64,000 nt of DNA from Alphaproteobacteria bacterium (GTDB lineage Bacteria > Pseudomonadota > Alphaproteobacteria > Micropepsales > Micropepsaceae). The DNA is taken from NCBI GenBank assembly GCA_017307355.1, contig JAFKFG010000012.1:124001-188000 (forward strand), written 5' to 3'. A model generated the notes under the pieces. It saw nothing but the letters and a program-made list of their open reading frames with translations, ran no database searches and was not told the DNA's origin. The position numbers and the translations under genes were made by a program. Of the stretch, positions 22,635 through 31,286 are shown one piece after another (position 1 is the stretch's first letter; every line of letters starts with the position of its first letter).

Positions 22635-23345
22635 TCATTCAAAAAGATGCCCTGCGCTGATCGGTGTCCATTCGACTGCCAGAATGCCCGCATTATTTGC
22701 CAATTGTTCCACCAGCTCCGGTGCCTGGTCTTGTGCCTCGGCGCTGTACCATTCCAGATGGCATTCGATCCGTCGGGTGCCGTCATGGCGGACGGCGAAA
22801 GAGGAGATCGTGTATCCGGCGCCGCGGATGCGGTCGCGGATCGCGCGATTGGACGGTCCCGTACCGTCCAGCTGCACGACAAGATGGCTGCGATGTTCCC
22901 GCTTCAGGCGCGGCTCCACGCCCTTCAGGATCGTCAGAACCAGAAACGCGATCAGCGTCATGGCCACGCCGAACGCGATATAGCCTGCGCCCAGGATCAA
23001 GCCGATCACGGTGGTGAGCCACATGCTGGCCGCGGTAGTCACGCCCGTCACCAGATTGCCGCGCCGCACGATGGTGCCCGCGCCGATGAAGCCGATGCCC
23101 GACAGGATGCCCAGGGGAAAGCGCAAGACATCTATTGTGGTGAAGCTCTCAGCCGTCTTGCCGGTGATCGCCAGCATCAGATTGGCTTCGATCATGGCGC
23201 CGGCGGCAGCCAGGCACATCAGAATGGTGGTGCGCAGGCCCGCGATCCGGCCGCGCGTGGAACGGTCGAAGCCGATCAGGGCGCCCGCCATCAGGGCCGC
23301 GAAAAGCCGTATCGCGATATCGGTGCCGGTGACTGTGGCGGTCAT
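22635..23345 (-). CDS. MgtC/SapB-family membrane protein
   Basis: 236 aa: four to five hydrophobic segments in residues 10-145 followed by a soluble ACT-like C-terminal domain. Family landmarks are GALIGFDRSTRGRIAGLRT and the GIGFIGAGTIVRRGN block. MgtC proteins are linked to growth in low magnesium, acid tolerance and inhibition of the F1Fo ATPase in pathogens; in environmental bacteria their role is less clear. GGGAGGT precedes the ATG. It is divergent from gabD. Confidence 0.92.
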   Translation of the reverse strand: MTATVTGTDIAIRLFAALMAGALIGFDRSTRGRIAGLRTTILMCLAAAGAMIEANLMLAITGKTAESFTTIDVLRFPLGILSGIGFIGAGTIVRRGNLVTGVTTAASMWLTTVIGLILGAGYIAFGVAMTLIAFLVLTILKGVEPRLKREHRSHLVVQLDGTGPSNRAIRDRIRGAGYTISSFAVRHDGTRRIECHLEWYSAEAQDQAPELVEQLANNAGILAVEWTPISAGHLFE

Positions 23346-23479
23346 GCGGACCTCCCGGATCCAGGTCCCATGCCCCTTCGGAAAACGCAGGACGGCCTTT
23401 TTGGTTGAGCTGGCCTAGCGGGGTTGGGCCGGGCGCGGGGTTTGGTCTAGCATTCGGGCCTTTTCCGGAGCTTTGAGCC

Positions 23480-24964
23480 ATGAATGCCCCCCATGCCGAC
23501 ACGCCGCGCCGCCTGAACCTCAAGGATGCGTCCCTGTTCACCGACAAGGCCTATGTCGCTGGGGAGTGGGTGTCCGCGCCGGACGGCAAGACCATGTCGA
23601 TCCATGATCCCTTCGACGGCACGCTTCTGGCCAAAGTGCCGGATCTGGGCGTGGAGGTACTCCGGCGCGCCATCGATGCCGCCCATGTGGCGCAAAAGGA
23701 ATGGGCGCGAAAGACGGTCAAGGAGCGGGCGCAGATTTTGCGGCGCTGGTACGATCTGGTGATCGCCAATGCCGATGACCTGGCGTTGATCCTCACCAGC
23801 GAGCAGGGCAAGCCCTTGGCCGAGGCCAAAGGCGAGATCGTCGCCAACGCCGCCTATCTGGAATGGTTCGGCGAGGAAGCCAAGCGCATCGACGGCGATG
23901 TCATTCCCAGTCCGCGCGGGGACCAGCGCCTTTTGGTGCTGAAGCAGCCCCTGGGCGTCTGCGCCGCCATCACGCCTTGGAATTTTCCCAATGGCATGAT
24001 CACCCGCAAGGTGGCGCCCGCGCTGGCGGCCGGGTGCACCATGGTGCTGAAGCCGGCGCCGCAGACGCCTTTGTCGGCGTTGGCGCTGGCGGTGCTGGGC
24101 GAACGGGCCGGAGTGCCCAAAGGCTGCTTTTCGGTGGTGACGGGGGAAGCCAAACCTATTGGCGAGGAATTCTGCCGCAATCCGAAAATCGCCAAGATCA
24201 CCTTCACGGGTTCGACCGCGGTGGGCGCTTGGCTGATGCGCGAAGCCGCCGGCCAGATCAAACGGCTGTCGCTGGAACTGGGCGGCAACGCGCCCTTCAT
24301 CGTGTTCGACGATGCCGATCTGGACGCAGCCGTGGATGGCGCGGTGGCGTCCAAATATCGCAATGCCGGGCAGACCTGCATCAGCGCCAACCGCATCTAT
24401 GTGCAGGAAGCCATTCACGACGCTTTCGTGGAGAAGCTGAAGGCCAAGATCGCGACGTTGAAGCTGGGCCGCGGCACCGAACCCGGCGTGCAGATGGGGC
24501 CGCTGATCGACGCCAAGGCCGTGGCCAAGATGCAGGATCATCTGCAGGATGCGCTGGGGCAGGGCGGCACATTGGTCGCCGGCGGAAAGCCGTCCGTGCT
24601 GGGCGGCACCTTCTTCGAGCCCACCATCGTCACCGGCGTGACCCAAACGATGAAGGTGGCGCGCGAAGAGACATTCGCGCCGCTGGCACCGGTGATCAAA
24701 TTCCGCACCGAGGAAGATGTGATCGCCATGGCCAATGCCACCCAGTTCGGGCTGGCGGCCTATTTCTATGCGCGCGACCTGTCGCGTGTGTGGCGGGTGG
24801 CCGAGGGGTTGGAAAGCGGCATGGTGGGCGTCAACACGCCCATGATCGTGAGCGAGATGGCGCCGTTCGGCGGCGCCAAGCAATCCGGGCTTGGCCGCGA
24901 AGGCTCCAAATACGGCATCGAAAGCTATCTGGAGCTCAAACTGGTCTGCATGAGCGGCATCTAG
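23480..24964 (+). CDS. gabD: NAD(P)-dependent aldehyde dehydrogenase, succinate-semialdehyde dehydrogenase family (possible sulfolactaldehyde dehydrogenase)
   Basis: 494 aa ALDH of the GabD type: TPWNFPNGMITRKVAPALAAG, FTGSTAVG, general base Glu266 in LELGGN and nucleophile Cys300 in NAGQTC. By family it would oxidise succinate semialdehyde to succinate. Its position, 2 bp before glpD and upstream of a gntR-suyA-suyB-dehydrogenase run, allows another role: in the sulfo-Entner-Doudoroff pathway a GabD-like enzyme oxidises sulfolactaldehyde to sulfolactate, the substrate of SuyAB. Sequence alone cannot separate these. Confidence 0.88.
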   Translation: MNAPHADTPRRLNLKDASLFTDKAYVAGEWVSAPDGKTMSIHDPFDGTLLAKVPDLGVEVLRRAIDAAHVAQKEWARKTVKERAQILRRWYDLVIANADDLALILTSEQGKPLAEAKGEIVANAAYLEWFGEEAKRIDGDVIPSPRGDQRLLVLKQPLGVCAAITPWNFPNGMITRKVAPALAAGCTMVLKPAPQTPLSALALAVLGERAGVPKGCFSVVTGEAKPIGEEFCRNPKIAKITFTGSTAVGAWLMREAAGQIKRLSLELGGNAPFIVFDDADLDAAVDGAVASKYRNAGQTCISANRIYVQEAIHDAFVEKLKAKIATLKLGRGTEPGVQMGPLIDAKAVAKMQDHLQDALGQGGTLVAGGKPSVLGGTFFEPTIVTGVTQTMKVAREETFAPLAPVIKFRTEEDVIAMANATQFGLAAYFYARDLSRVWRVAEGLESGMVGVNTPMIVSEMAPFGGAKQSGLGREGSKYGIESYLELKLVCMSGI

Positions 24965-24966
24965 GG

Positions 24967-26448
24967 GTGGAGCAGTTCGACATTGCCGTGATCGGGGGCG
25001 GCGTCAATGGCTGCGGCATCGCCCGCGATGCCGTGGGGCGCGGTTTTTCGGTCCTGCTGGCGGAAAAAGGCGATCTGGCGGGCGGCACGTCATCGGCTTC
25101 GACCAAGCTGATTCATGGCGGCCTGCGCTATCTGGAATTCTATGAATTCGCTCTGGTGCGCGAAGCGTTGAAGGAACGCGAAGTGCTGTGGGCGATGGCG
25201 CCGCACATCATCTGGCCGCTGCGCTTCGTGTTGCCGGAAAGCCCCGATTCCAGGCCCGCATGGCTGCTGCGGCTCGGGCTGTTTCTCTATGACCATATCG
25301 GAGGCCGCAAGCGGTTGCCGCCGACCCGGTCGCTGGATTTGCGCCACGACATTGCCGGCGCGGCGCTCAAGCCGTCCATGACCAAGGGCTTCGAATATTC
25401 CGACTGCGGAGTGATGGATTCGCGGTTGGTGGTGCTGAATGCGCGCGATGCGGCGGCGCGGGGGGCGGAAATCCGCACCCATACGGAAGTGGTGGCTTTG
25501 GCGCGCCGGGATGGAGGCTTTGCCGTCACGCTGAAGGATGCCGCGCCCGGTACCACGCGCGAGGTGCACGCGCGCCTGGTGGTCAATGCTGCCGGTCCCT
25601 GGGTCGATCATGTTCTCAATCGCGTCGCGGACGAAGAGCCGCGCCATCATGTCCGCCTGGTGCAGGGCAGTCATATCGTGGTGCGGCAGCTTTATCGCCA
25701 TGACCGCAGCTATATTTTCCAGAACCGTGACGGGCGGGTGGTCTTCGCCATTCCCTATGAAAATGATTTCACCCTGATCGGCACCACCGACCGGGATTTC
25801 CAGGGCGATCCGACGGATGTGGCGATCGGCGAGGAGGAAAAAGACTATCTCTGCGCCGCCGCCAGCGAATATTTCCGCGCGCCGGTCACGCGCGATCAGA
25901 TCGTCTGGTGCTATTCGGGGGTGCGGCCGCTGTTCGATGACGGCGCCTCCAAGGCACAGGAAACCACCCGCGAATATGTCCTGAAGCTGGAAGGTGATGC
26001 CGCAACGGGCGCGCTGCTCAATGTCTTCGGCGGTAAGATCACCACCTATCGCCATTTGGCGGAGGGCGCGCTCACCAAGATCGAGCAGGTTCTGGGCGTG
26101 CGTGGCCCGGCCTGGACCAAAGGTTCGACCCTACCGGGCGGCGATTTTCCCGTCGACGGGTTCGAGGCGCTGGTCACGTCACTGCGCATACGGGCGATGA
26201 AAGTGCCGGCCGCCACCATCCGGCGACTGGCCAGGGCTTATGGCACCGAAGCCCGCGCCATCCTTGCCGACGGTGATCTGGGCCCAATATTTGGTGCGGA
26301 TCTCGGACAGCGCGAAGTGGATTTCCTGGTCGAAAAGGAATGGGCCCGCAGCGCCGACGATATCCTGTGGCGCCGGAGCAAGCTGGGGCTGCGCTTTTCG
26401 CCCGAAGAGACGCTGGCACTGACGCGCTATCTGGAAAAGAGGATGTGA
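24967..26448 (+). CDS. glpD: glycerol-3-phosphate dehydrogenase (FAD, GlpD)
   Basis: 493 aa flavoprotein. FAD-binding [18 protein letters not shown] at the N-terminus, the [17 protein letters not shown] block, and the C-terminal [14 protein letters not shown] segment are those of aerobic GlpD, which oxidises sn-glycerol-3-phosphate to dihydroxyacetone phosphate at the inner membrane and feeds electrons to quinone. It starts at GTG two bases after the gabD stop, and its TGA overlaps the GlpK ATG by one base. A much longer frame reading through gabD is a shadow. Confidence 0.93.
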   Translation: MEQFDIAVIGGGVNGCGIARDAVGRGFSVLLAEKGDLAGGTSSASTKLIHGGLRYLEFYEFALVREALKEREVLWAMAPHIIWPLRFVLPESPDSRPAWLLRLGLFLYDHIGGRKRLPPTRSLDLRHDIAGAALKPSMTKGFEYSDCGVMDSRLVVLNARDAAARGAEIRTHTEVVALARRDGGFAVTLKDAAPGTTREVHARLVVNAAGPWVDHVLNRVADEEPRHHVRLVQGSHIVVRQLYRHDRSYIFQNRDGRVVFAIPYENDFTLIGTTDRDFQGDPTDVAIGEEEKDYLCAAASEYFRAPVTRDQIVWCYSGVRPLFDDGASKAQETTREYVLKLEGDAATGALLNVFGGKITTYRHLAEGALTKIEQVLGVRGPAWTKGSTLPGGDFPVDGFEALVTSLRIRAMKVPAATIRRLARAYGTEARAILADGDLGPIFGADLGQREVDFLVEKEWARSADDILWRRSKLGLRFSPEETLALTRYLEKRM

Positions 26449-27938
26449 TGCCGGACTTCATTCTCGCCATCGACCAGGGCACGACCTCGTCCCGCGCCAT
26501 CGTGTTTGACGGCGCGTATCGCGCATGTGGGCTGGCGCAGCAGGAATTTCCTCAGCATTTTCCCCGCTCCGGCTGGGTGGAGCATGATCCGGAAGATATC
26601 TGGCGGACCGTGCTCGCGACCATGCGGGGCGCGCTTGTCGATGCGAAACTGCAGGCAGCCGATATCGCTGCCATCGGTATCACCAATCAGCGCGAAACCA
26701 CCTTGATCTGGGACCGCAAGACGGGCCGGGCTATTCACAATGCCATCGTCTGGCAGGATCGCCGCACCGCGGATATGTGCGAACAACTGCGTGCCGATGG
26801 CGCCGAGCCGATGGTCACGGCAAAGACCGGGCTGCTGCTCGATCCTTATTTTTCGGGCACCAAAGTCGCCTGGATCCTGGATCAGGTGGAAGGCGCGCGC
26901 GAACGGGCGGAACGCGGGGAGTTGGCGTTCGGCACCGTGGACACATTCCTGATCTGGCGGCTTACCGGCGGAAAGGTTCATGCCACCGATATCACCAATG
27001 CTTCGCGTACGCTTCTCTGCAATATCGGTACGGGCGATTGGGATGACGACCTGCTGAAGCTGCTCAGGGTGCCGCGCGCGCTTCTGCCCGCGATCAAAGA
27101 GTGTCGCGATGATTTTGGCATTGCCGATCCGGAATTGTTCGGTGCGGCCCTTCCCTTGCGGGGGGTCGCGGGCGATCAACAGGCCGCGACCATCGGCCAA
27201 GCCTGTTTCGAGCCCGGCATGCTGAAATCGACTTATGGCACGGGATGTTTCGCCGTGCTGAATACGGGATCGACGCGGATCGCTTCGAAGAACAAGCTTC
27301 TCACCACCATCGCCTATCGCATCGGCGGCGAAACCGCTTATGCCATTGAAGGCTCCATCTTCGTGGCGGGGGCGGCGGTGCAATGGCTGCGCGACAGCCT
27401 GCATCTGATCGCGCGGGTCGACGAAAGCGGCGCCCTGGCGGCTGCGGCCGATCCCGAGCAGGCGGTCTATCTGGTGCCGGCTTTCACCGGGCTGGGCGCA
27501 CCCTGGTGGGACCCGAATGCGCGGGGCGCGATCTTCGGGCTTACCCGCAATACAGGGCCGCGCGAATTCGCCCGCGCTGCGCTGGACGCGGTCTGTTATC
27601 AGACACTGGATCTGCTGGATGCCATGCGGGCCGATTGGCCGGGCGCCACCGACACCGTGCTGCGCGTGGATGGCGGCATGGTGGCGAGCGATTGGATGCT
27701 GCAACGGCTGGCCGACATTCTGAACGCGCCGGTGGACCGCCCCGTCATTCTGGAAACCACCGCATTGGGCGCGGCCTGGCTGGCGGGCTCGGGCGCCGGG
27801 GTCTGGCCCGACCGCGAGGCCTTTGCCAAAAGCTGGCAGCGGGACCGGCATTTCCAACCCGCCATGGACGGCGGGACGCGGATGACATTGGTCAATGGCT
27901 GGCGCGATGCAGTGCGCCGCACCCGCACCATCATCTGA
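26448..27938 (+). CDS. glpK: glycerol kinase
   Basis: 496 aa FGGY-family kinase. [15 protein letters not shown] (phosphate-1 motif) opens the protein; INQRETT-type [16 protein letters not shown], the [13 protein letters not shown] block, [14 protein letters not shown] and the adenosine motif [13 protein letters not shown] follow in the usual order. It makes glycerol-3-phosphate for the adjacent GlpD. Coupled to glpD by TGATG. No glycerol facilitator gene is visible in the window. Confidence 0.95.
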   Translation: MPDFILAIDQGTTSSRAIVFDGAYRACGLAQQEFPQHFPRSGWVEHDPEDIWRTVLATMRGALVDAKLQAADIAAIGITNQRETTLIWDRKTGRAIHNAIVWQDRRTADMCEQLRADGAEPMVTAKTGLLLDPYFSGTKVAWILDQVEGARERAERGELAFGTVDTFLIWRLTGGKVHATDITNASRTLLCNIGTGDWDDDLLKLLRVPRALLPAIKECRDDFGIADPELFGAALPLRGVAGDQQAATIGQACFEPGMLKSTYGTGCFAVLNTGSTRIASKNKLLTTIAYRIGGETAYAIEGSIFVAGAAVQWLRDSLHLIARVDESGALAAAADPEQAVYLVPAFTGLGAPWWDPNARGAIFGLTRNTGPREFARAALDAVCYQTLDLLDAMRADWPGATDTVLRVDGGMVASDWMLQRLADILNAPVDRPVILETTALGAAWLAGSGAGVWPDREAFAKSWQRDRHFQPAMDGGTRMTLVNGWRDAVRRTRTII

Positions 27939-27944
27939 AGACCA

Positions 27945-27958
27945 CTCTTTCATAAGAT
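27945..27958. promoter_or_regulatory. degenerate copy of the GntR operator, upstream of gntR
   Basis: The sequence CTCTTTCATAAGAT matches 10 of 14 positions of the perfect palindrome found at 28773-28786 with the same spacing, and lies 44 bp before the gntR start. Candidate autoregulatory site. Confidence 0.4.
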
Positions 27959-28002
27959 AGACAAGCAGAGGCCCCACGCTTAGGGTCGGGTGGGAGGCGC
28001 AT

Positions 28003-28722
28003 GTGAACGACACACCGGGCTACAGGCCTCTTTATCGCCAAGTCTACGACATTCTGGTGCGCAAGATCGCGGAAGGCGCCTGGAAGCCTGGCGAAATGCT
28101 CCCGAGCGAACAGACGCTGGCGCGCGAGATGGGCGTCAGCCACGGCACGGTGCGCAAGGTCTTGGATGCGCTGACGGCGGAAAATCTCCTGCTGCGCCGC
28201 CAGGGCAAAGGCACTTTCGTTGCCGAGCATGATCAGGACCGGGCGCTGTTCCGCTTTTTCCATATCGCGCGGCCGGGCGGCGAGCGGCTGGTGCCGCAAT
28301 CGGCCAAGGTCAAAATCAGGACGCGGCCGTGCCGGGCGATCGAGGCCGGGAAGCTGGCGCTGCGGAATAAAGACATGGTGTTTGAAATCACGCGGCTGCG
28401 CCTGATCGGTGGCAAGCCCGCGATCCGCGAAACCATCATCCTGCCCGAGCGCCTGTTTCCCCGGCTGGATCGGATCGGCGATCTGCCCAATACGCTCTAT
28501 TCCTTGTACCAGTCGCAGTTCGGTATCACGGTCGCCGCCGCGCGCGAGGAACTGCGCGCCGCTCTGGCGACCCAGGACGATCAATCCAGCATGGGCCTGA
28601 AAGCGGGAACGCCCATTCTGGTGATCGGCCGGGTGGCGCTGTCGCTTACCGGCCAGCCCGTCGAATGGCGGGAAAGCCGGGTGCGCACCGATCAACTGGT
28701 TTACGCCGTGACCTTGCAATAA
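28003..28722 (+). CDS. GntR-family regulator, HutC (UTRA) subfamily
   Basis: 239 aa. N-terminal winged HTH (about residues 8-75: YRQVYDILVRKIAEGAWKPG, LPSEQTLAREMGVSHGTVRKVL) followed by a UTRA effector domain (about 95-235). HutC-type GntR proteins usually repress a neighbouring catabolic operon and release DNA on binding a small-molecule inducer. It starts at GTG with GGGAGG upstream, 64 bp after glpK and 86 bp before suyA. A perfect 14-bp palindrome in the downstream gap is the likely operator, so the inducer is probably sulfolactate or a related C3 compound. Confidence 0.92.
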   Translation: MNDTPGYRPLYRQVYDILVRKIAEGAWKPGEMLPSEQTLAREMGVSHGTVRKVLDALTAENLLLRRQGKGTFVAEHDQDRALFRFFHIARPGGERLVPQSAKVKIRTRPCRAIEAGKLALRNKDMVFEITRLRLIGGKPAIRETIILPERLFPRLDRIGDLPNTLYSLYQSQFGITVAAAREELRAALATQDDQSSMGLKAGTPILVIGRVALSLTGQPVEWRESRVRTDQLVYAVTLQ

Positions 28723-28772
28723 CGAGTCCGGCAATGGCCGGGCTGGCAATATCGGGCTTGCCAGGGCCTCGA

Positions 28773-28786
28773 GTCTTATATAAGAC
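28773..28786. promoter_or_regulatory. GntR-type operator palindrome upstream of suyA
   Basis: GTCTTATATAAGAC is a perfect 14-bp palindrome located 23 bp before the ribosome-binding region and start of suyA. Its place directly after gntR and the presence of a related half-matching site upstream of gntR suggest it is the operator of that regulator. Confidence 0.6.
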
Positions 28787-28808
28787 ATAAGACATCAGGA
28801 GGTGCCCG

Positions 28809-29096
28809 ATGACGATTCCCCAGCTTTTGGTTCATGACCGCCGGGACAATGTCGGCGTGGTGGTGGTCGAAGACCTGGCCGCCGGCACCGACATGCTGGC
28901 GGTGGTCACAGAGGACAACAGCGATTTCCGCATCGCGGCGCGCCAGGCGACGCCCATCGGTCACAAGATCGCGCTCAAGGATCTGGCGGTGGGCGACACC
29001 GTGATCAAATATGGCGAGGATATCGGCAAGGTGGTCGCGCCCATTGCCAAGGGCGAGCATGTCCACACTCACAATCTCAAAACCAAGCGCTGGTAG
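28809..29096 (+). CDS. suyA: SAF-domain small subunit, (2R)-sulfolactate sulfo-lyase SuyA-like (UxaA family N-terminal part)
   Basis: 95 aa, a single SAF domain ([22 protein letters not shown]-like [21 protein letters not shown]). This corresponds to the N-terminal domain of altronate/galactarate dehydratases, here as a separate polypeptide. Split small and large subunits of about 90 and 390 aa are the arrangement of SuyAB, the iron-dependent lyase that splits 3-sulfolactate into pyruvate and sulfite. An AGGAGGT Shine-Dalgarno precedes the ATG. The gap to the large subunit is 7 bp. A split altronate-type dehydratase is the main alternative. Confidence 0.72.
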   Translation: MTIPQLLVHDRRDNVGVVVVEDLAAGTDMLAVVTEDNSDFRIAARQATPIGHKIALKDLAVGDTVIKYGEDIGKVVAPIAKGEHVHTHNLKTKRW

Positions 29097-29103
29097 GGCT
29101 CTC

Positions 29104-30279
29104 ATGAATTTGGCGGAACGGAAAATCTGGGGCTATCGGCGCGAGAATGGCCGGGTCGGCGTGCGCAATTATGTGGCGATCCTGCCTTTGGACGACATCT
29201 CCAACGCGGCCTGCGAAGCAGTGGCGGCGCACATCCAGGGCACCATCGCCTTGCCGCATGCCTATGGGCGGCTGCAATTCGGCGAAGATCTGGAATTGCA
29301 TTTCCGCACCATGATCGGCACGGGCGCCAACCCCAATGTGGCGGCTTGCATCGTGATCGGGATCGAAGTCGGCTGGACCGAGAAAGTCGTGGCCGGCATC
29401 GCCAAGACCGGAAAGCCGGTGGCGGGTTTTTCCATCGAAGGCAATGGCGACATCGCCACTGTTGCCGCCGCCTCGCGCAAGGCCAAGGAATTCGTGCATT
29501 GGGCATCGGAAAAAGTGCGCGAGCAGTGCCCCATCACCGATGTTTGGGTGGCGGCGAAATGCGGCGAAAGCGACACCACCACGGGCCTGGCGTCCTGTCC
29601 GACCGTGGGCAACATGTATGACAAGCTGGTGCCGCTGGGTCTTTATGGCTGCTTCGGCGAAACCTCCGAATTGACCGGGGCCGAACATCTGGCGGCGGCG
29701 CGTGCGGTCTCGCCGGAAATCAAGGAGAAATTCCTCAAGACCTGGCAGTCCTATCAGGATGACGTGATCGAGGCGCACAAGACCTCGGACTTGTCGGACA
29801 GCCAGCCCACCAAGGGCAACATCGCGGGCGGCCTTACCACCATCGAGGAAAAGGCGCTGGGCAATCTGGAAAAGATCGGCAAGAAGATCAAATACATTGA
29901 CGTGCTGGAACCGGCGGAAGCGCCGGCGCGGGGCAACGGCCTTTATTTCATGGACACCTCGTCGGCGGCGGCCGAATGCTGCACTTTGCAAGCGGCGGCC
30001 GGCTATGTGGTGCACATCTTCCCCACCGGCCAAGGCAATGTGATCGGCAATCCGATCATGCCGGTGGTCAAGGTGACGGGAAATCCCCGCACCGTGCGGT
30101 TGATGGGCGAGCATATCGATGTCGATGTCTCCGGCATCGTGCGCCGTGAGATGACTATCGATCAGGCGGGCGATGTTTTGATCGACATGATCGAAAAGAC
30201 CGCAAACGGCCGGCTGACCGCCGCCGAAGCCCTGGGCCATCGCGAATTCGTGATGACCAAGCTGTATCGCAGCGCCTGA
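29104..30279 (+). CDS. suyB: large subunit, (2R)-sulfolactate sulfo-lyase SuyB-like (UxaA family)
   Basis: 391 aa, the usual SuyB length. Features include [17 protein letters not shown] at the N-terminus, [21 protein letters not shown], a metal/substrate block [23 protein letters not shown], and a [13 protein letters not shown] segment that I associate with SuyB rather than with altronate dehydratase. With SuyA it would release sulfite from sulfolactate and make pyruvate in the cytoplasm. No sulfite exporter or sulfite oxidase is visible in the window, so sulfite disposal must be encoded elsewhere. A longer upstream start at 29011 is a frame shadow of suyA. Confidence 0.7.
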   Translation: MNLAERKIWGYRRENGRVGVRNYVAILPLDDISNAACEAVAAHIQGTIALPHAYGRLQFGEDLELHFRTMIGTGANPNVAACIVIGIEVGWTEKVVAGIAKTGKPVAGFSIEGNGDIATVAAASRKAKEFVHWASEKVREQCPITDVWVAAKCGESDTTTGLASCPTVGNMYDKLVPLGLYGCFGETSELTGAEHLAAARAVSPEIKEKFLKTWQSYQDDVIEAHKTSDLSDSQPTKGNIAGGLTTIEEKALGNLEKIGKKIKYIDVLEPAEAPARGNGLYFMDTSSAAAECCTLQAAAGYVVHIFPTGQGNVIGNPIMPVVKVTGNPRTVRLMGEHIDVDVSGIVRREMTIDQAGDVLIDMIEKTANGRLTAAEALGHREFVMTKLYRSA

Positions 30280-30283
30280 TACC

Positions 30284-31279
30284 GTGAGCGTCACGCTTTC
30301 CGTAGCGGATGCCGAAGCGGTGGTCGCGCACGCACTGACCGCCAGCCGCACCTCCGCGGCGAATGCGCAGGTCACGGCTCGCGCCCTGGTGAGCGCCGAG
30401 GCTGATGGGCAATTGGGGCATGGCCTGGTGCGCGTGCCGTCTTATGCCGAACAGGCCCGGGTGGGGAAAATCGACGGCTTTGCCGCGCCGGCAATTTCAG
30501 GTCGCGGCGGCGCGCGCCGGATCGATGCGGGCACGGGCTTTGCCTATCCGGCGATCGAGCTGGCGCTGGAAACGCTGACGCCCTTGGCGCGGGACATGGG
30601 CATCGCCAGTGCGGGGATTTACGCATCTCATCATTGCGGCCAGGCCGGACGGCATGTCGAACGACTGGCGGAGCGTGGCCTGGTCGCGTTCGCCTATGCC
30701 AATACGCCCAGCGCCATGGCGTTTCACGGCGGCAAGCGTTCTCGTCTCGGCACCGATCCGCTGGCCTTTGCCGCGCCGATACCGGGGCGCGCGCCGTTGG
30801 TGATCGACATGGCGCTGTCGGTGGTGGCGCGCAGCAAGATCGTCGCCGCCAAGGCTAAAGGTGAATCCATTCCCGAAGGCTGGGCGGTCGATGACCAGGG
30901 GCAGCCCGCCACGAACGCGGACGAGGCCCTGGCAGGCACGCTGCTGCCCATCGGCGGCGCCAAGGGATCGGCGCTGGCGTTGATCGTGGAAATCCTATGC
31001 GGCGCGCTGGCGGGCGCGAATTTCGGTTGGGAAGCCAGCGGCTTCATGGATGCCAAGGGCGGGCCACCGCGATTGGGGCAGTTTCTGATCGCGCTCGATC
31101 CCGCGCATTTTGCCGGCGCGTATTTTGCGTCACGAATGACCGAGCTGGCCGCTGCGATCGCGGAGGATGGCGCGCGCCTGCCGGGCGACCGGCGTCTGGC
31201 CGCGCGCACCAAAGCCGCGCGCGAGGGTCTTGTCATCGCCGATGATCTGCATGCGCAGATTCAAGCGCTGGCGAAATAG
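30284..31279 (+). CDS. Ldh2/malate dehydrogenase-family oxidoreductase (ComC-like sulfolactate dehydrogenase candidate)
   Basis: 331 aa NAD(P)-dependent dehydrogenase of the L-lactate/malate dehydrogenase type 2 family (not the Rossmann LDH family). Family landmarks: DGQLGHGLVRVPSYAEQ, ASHHCGQAGRHVERLAERG with the catalytic His, and the GGAKGSALALIVEILCGALAG block. It starts 4 bp after suyB at a GTG. ComC, a member of this family, is the (R)-sulfolactate dehydrogenase that sits with suyAB in sulfolactate-degrading bacteria, so the same role (supplying or racemising sulfolactate via sulfopyruvate) is the best inference. A lactate, malate or ureidoglycolate dehydrogenase is possible. Confidence 0.78.
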   Translation: MSVTLSVADAEAVVAHALTASRTSAANAQVTARALVSAEADGQLGHGLVRVPSYAEQARVGKIDGFAAPAISGRGGARRIDAGTGFAYPAIELALETLTPLARDMGIASAGIYASHHCGQAGRHVERLAERGLVAFAYANTPSAMAFHGGKRSRLGTDPLAFAAPIPGRAPLVIDMALSVVARSKIVAAKAKGESIPEGWAVDDQGQPATNADEALAGTLLPIGGAKGSALALIVEILCGALAGANFGWEASGFMDAKGGPPRLGQFLIALDPAHFAGAYFASRMTELAAAIAEDGARLPGDRRLAARTKAAREGLVIADDLHAQIQALAK

Positions 31280-31286
31280 ACGCGCG

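Noticed and set aside
23863-26448. 861-aa frame starting inside gabD and continuing as GlpD
   Set aside because: The first 368 codons are an out-of-frame reading of gabD; GlpD proper begins at GTG 24967.
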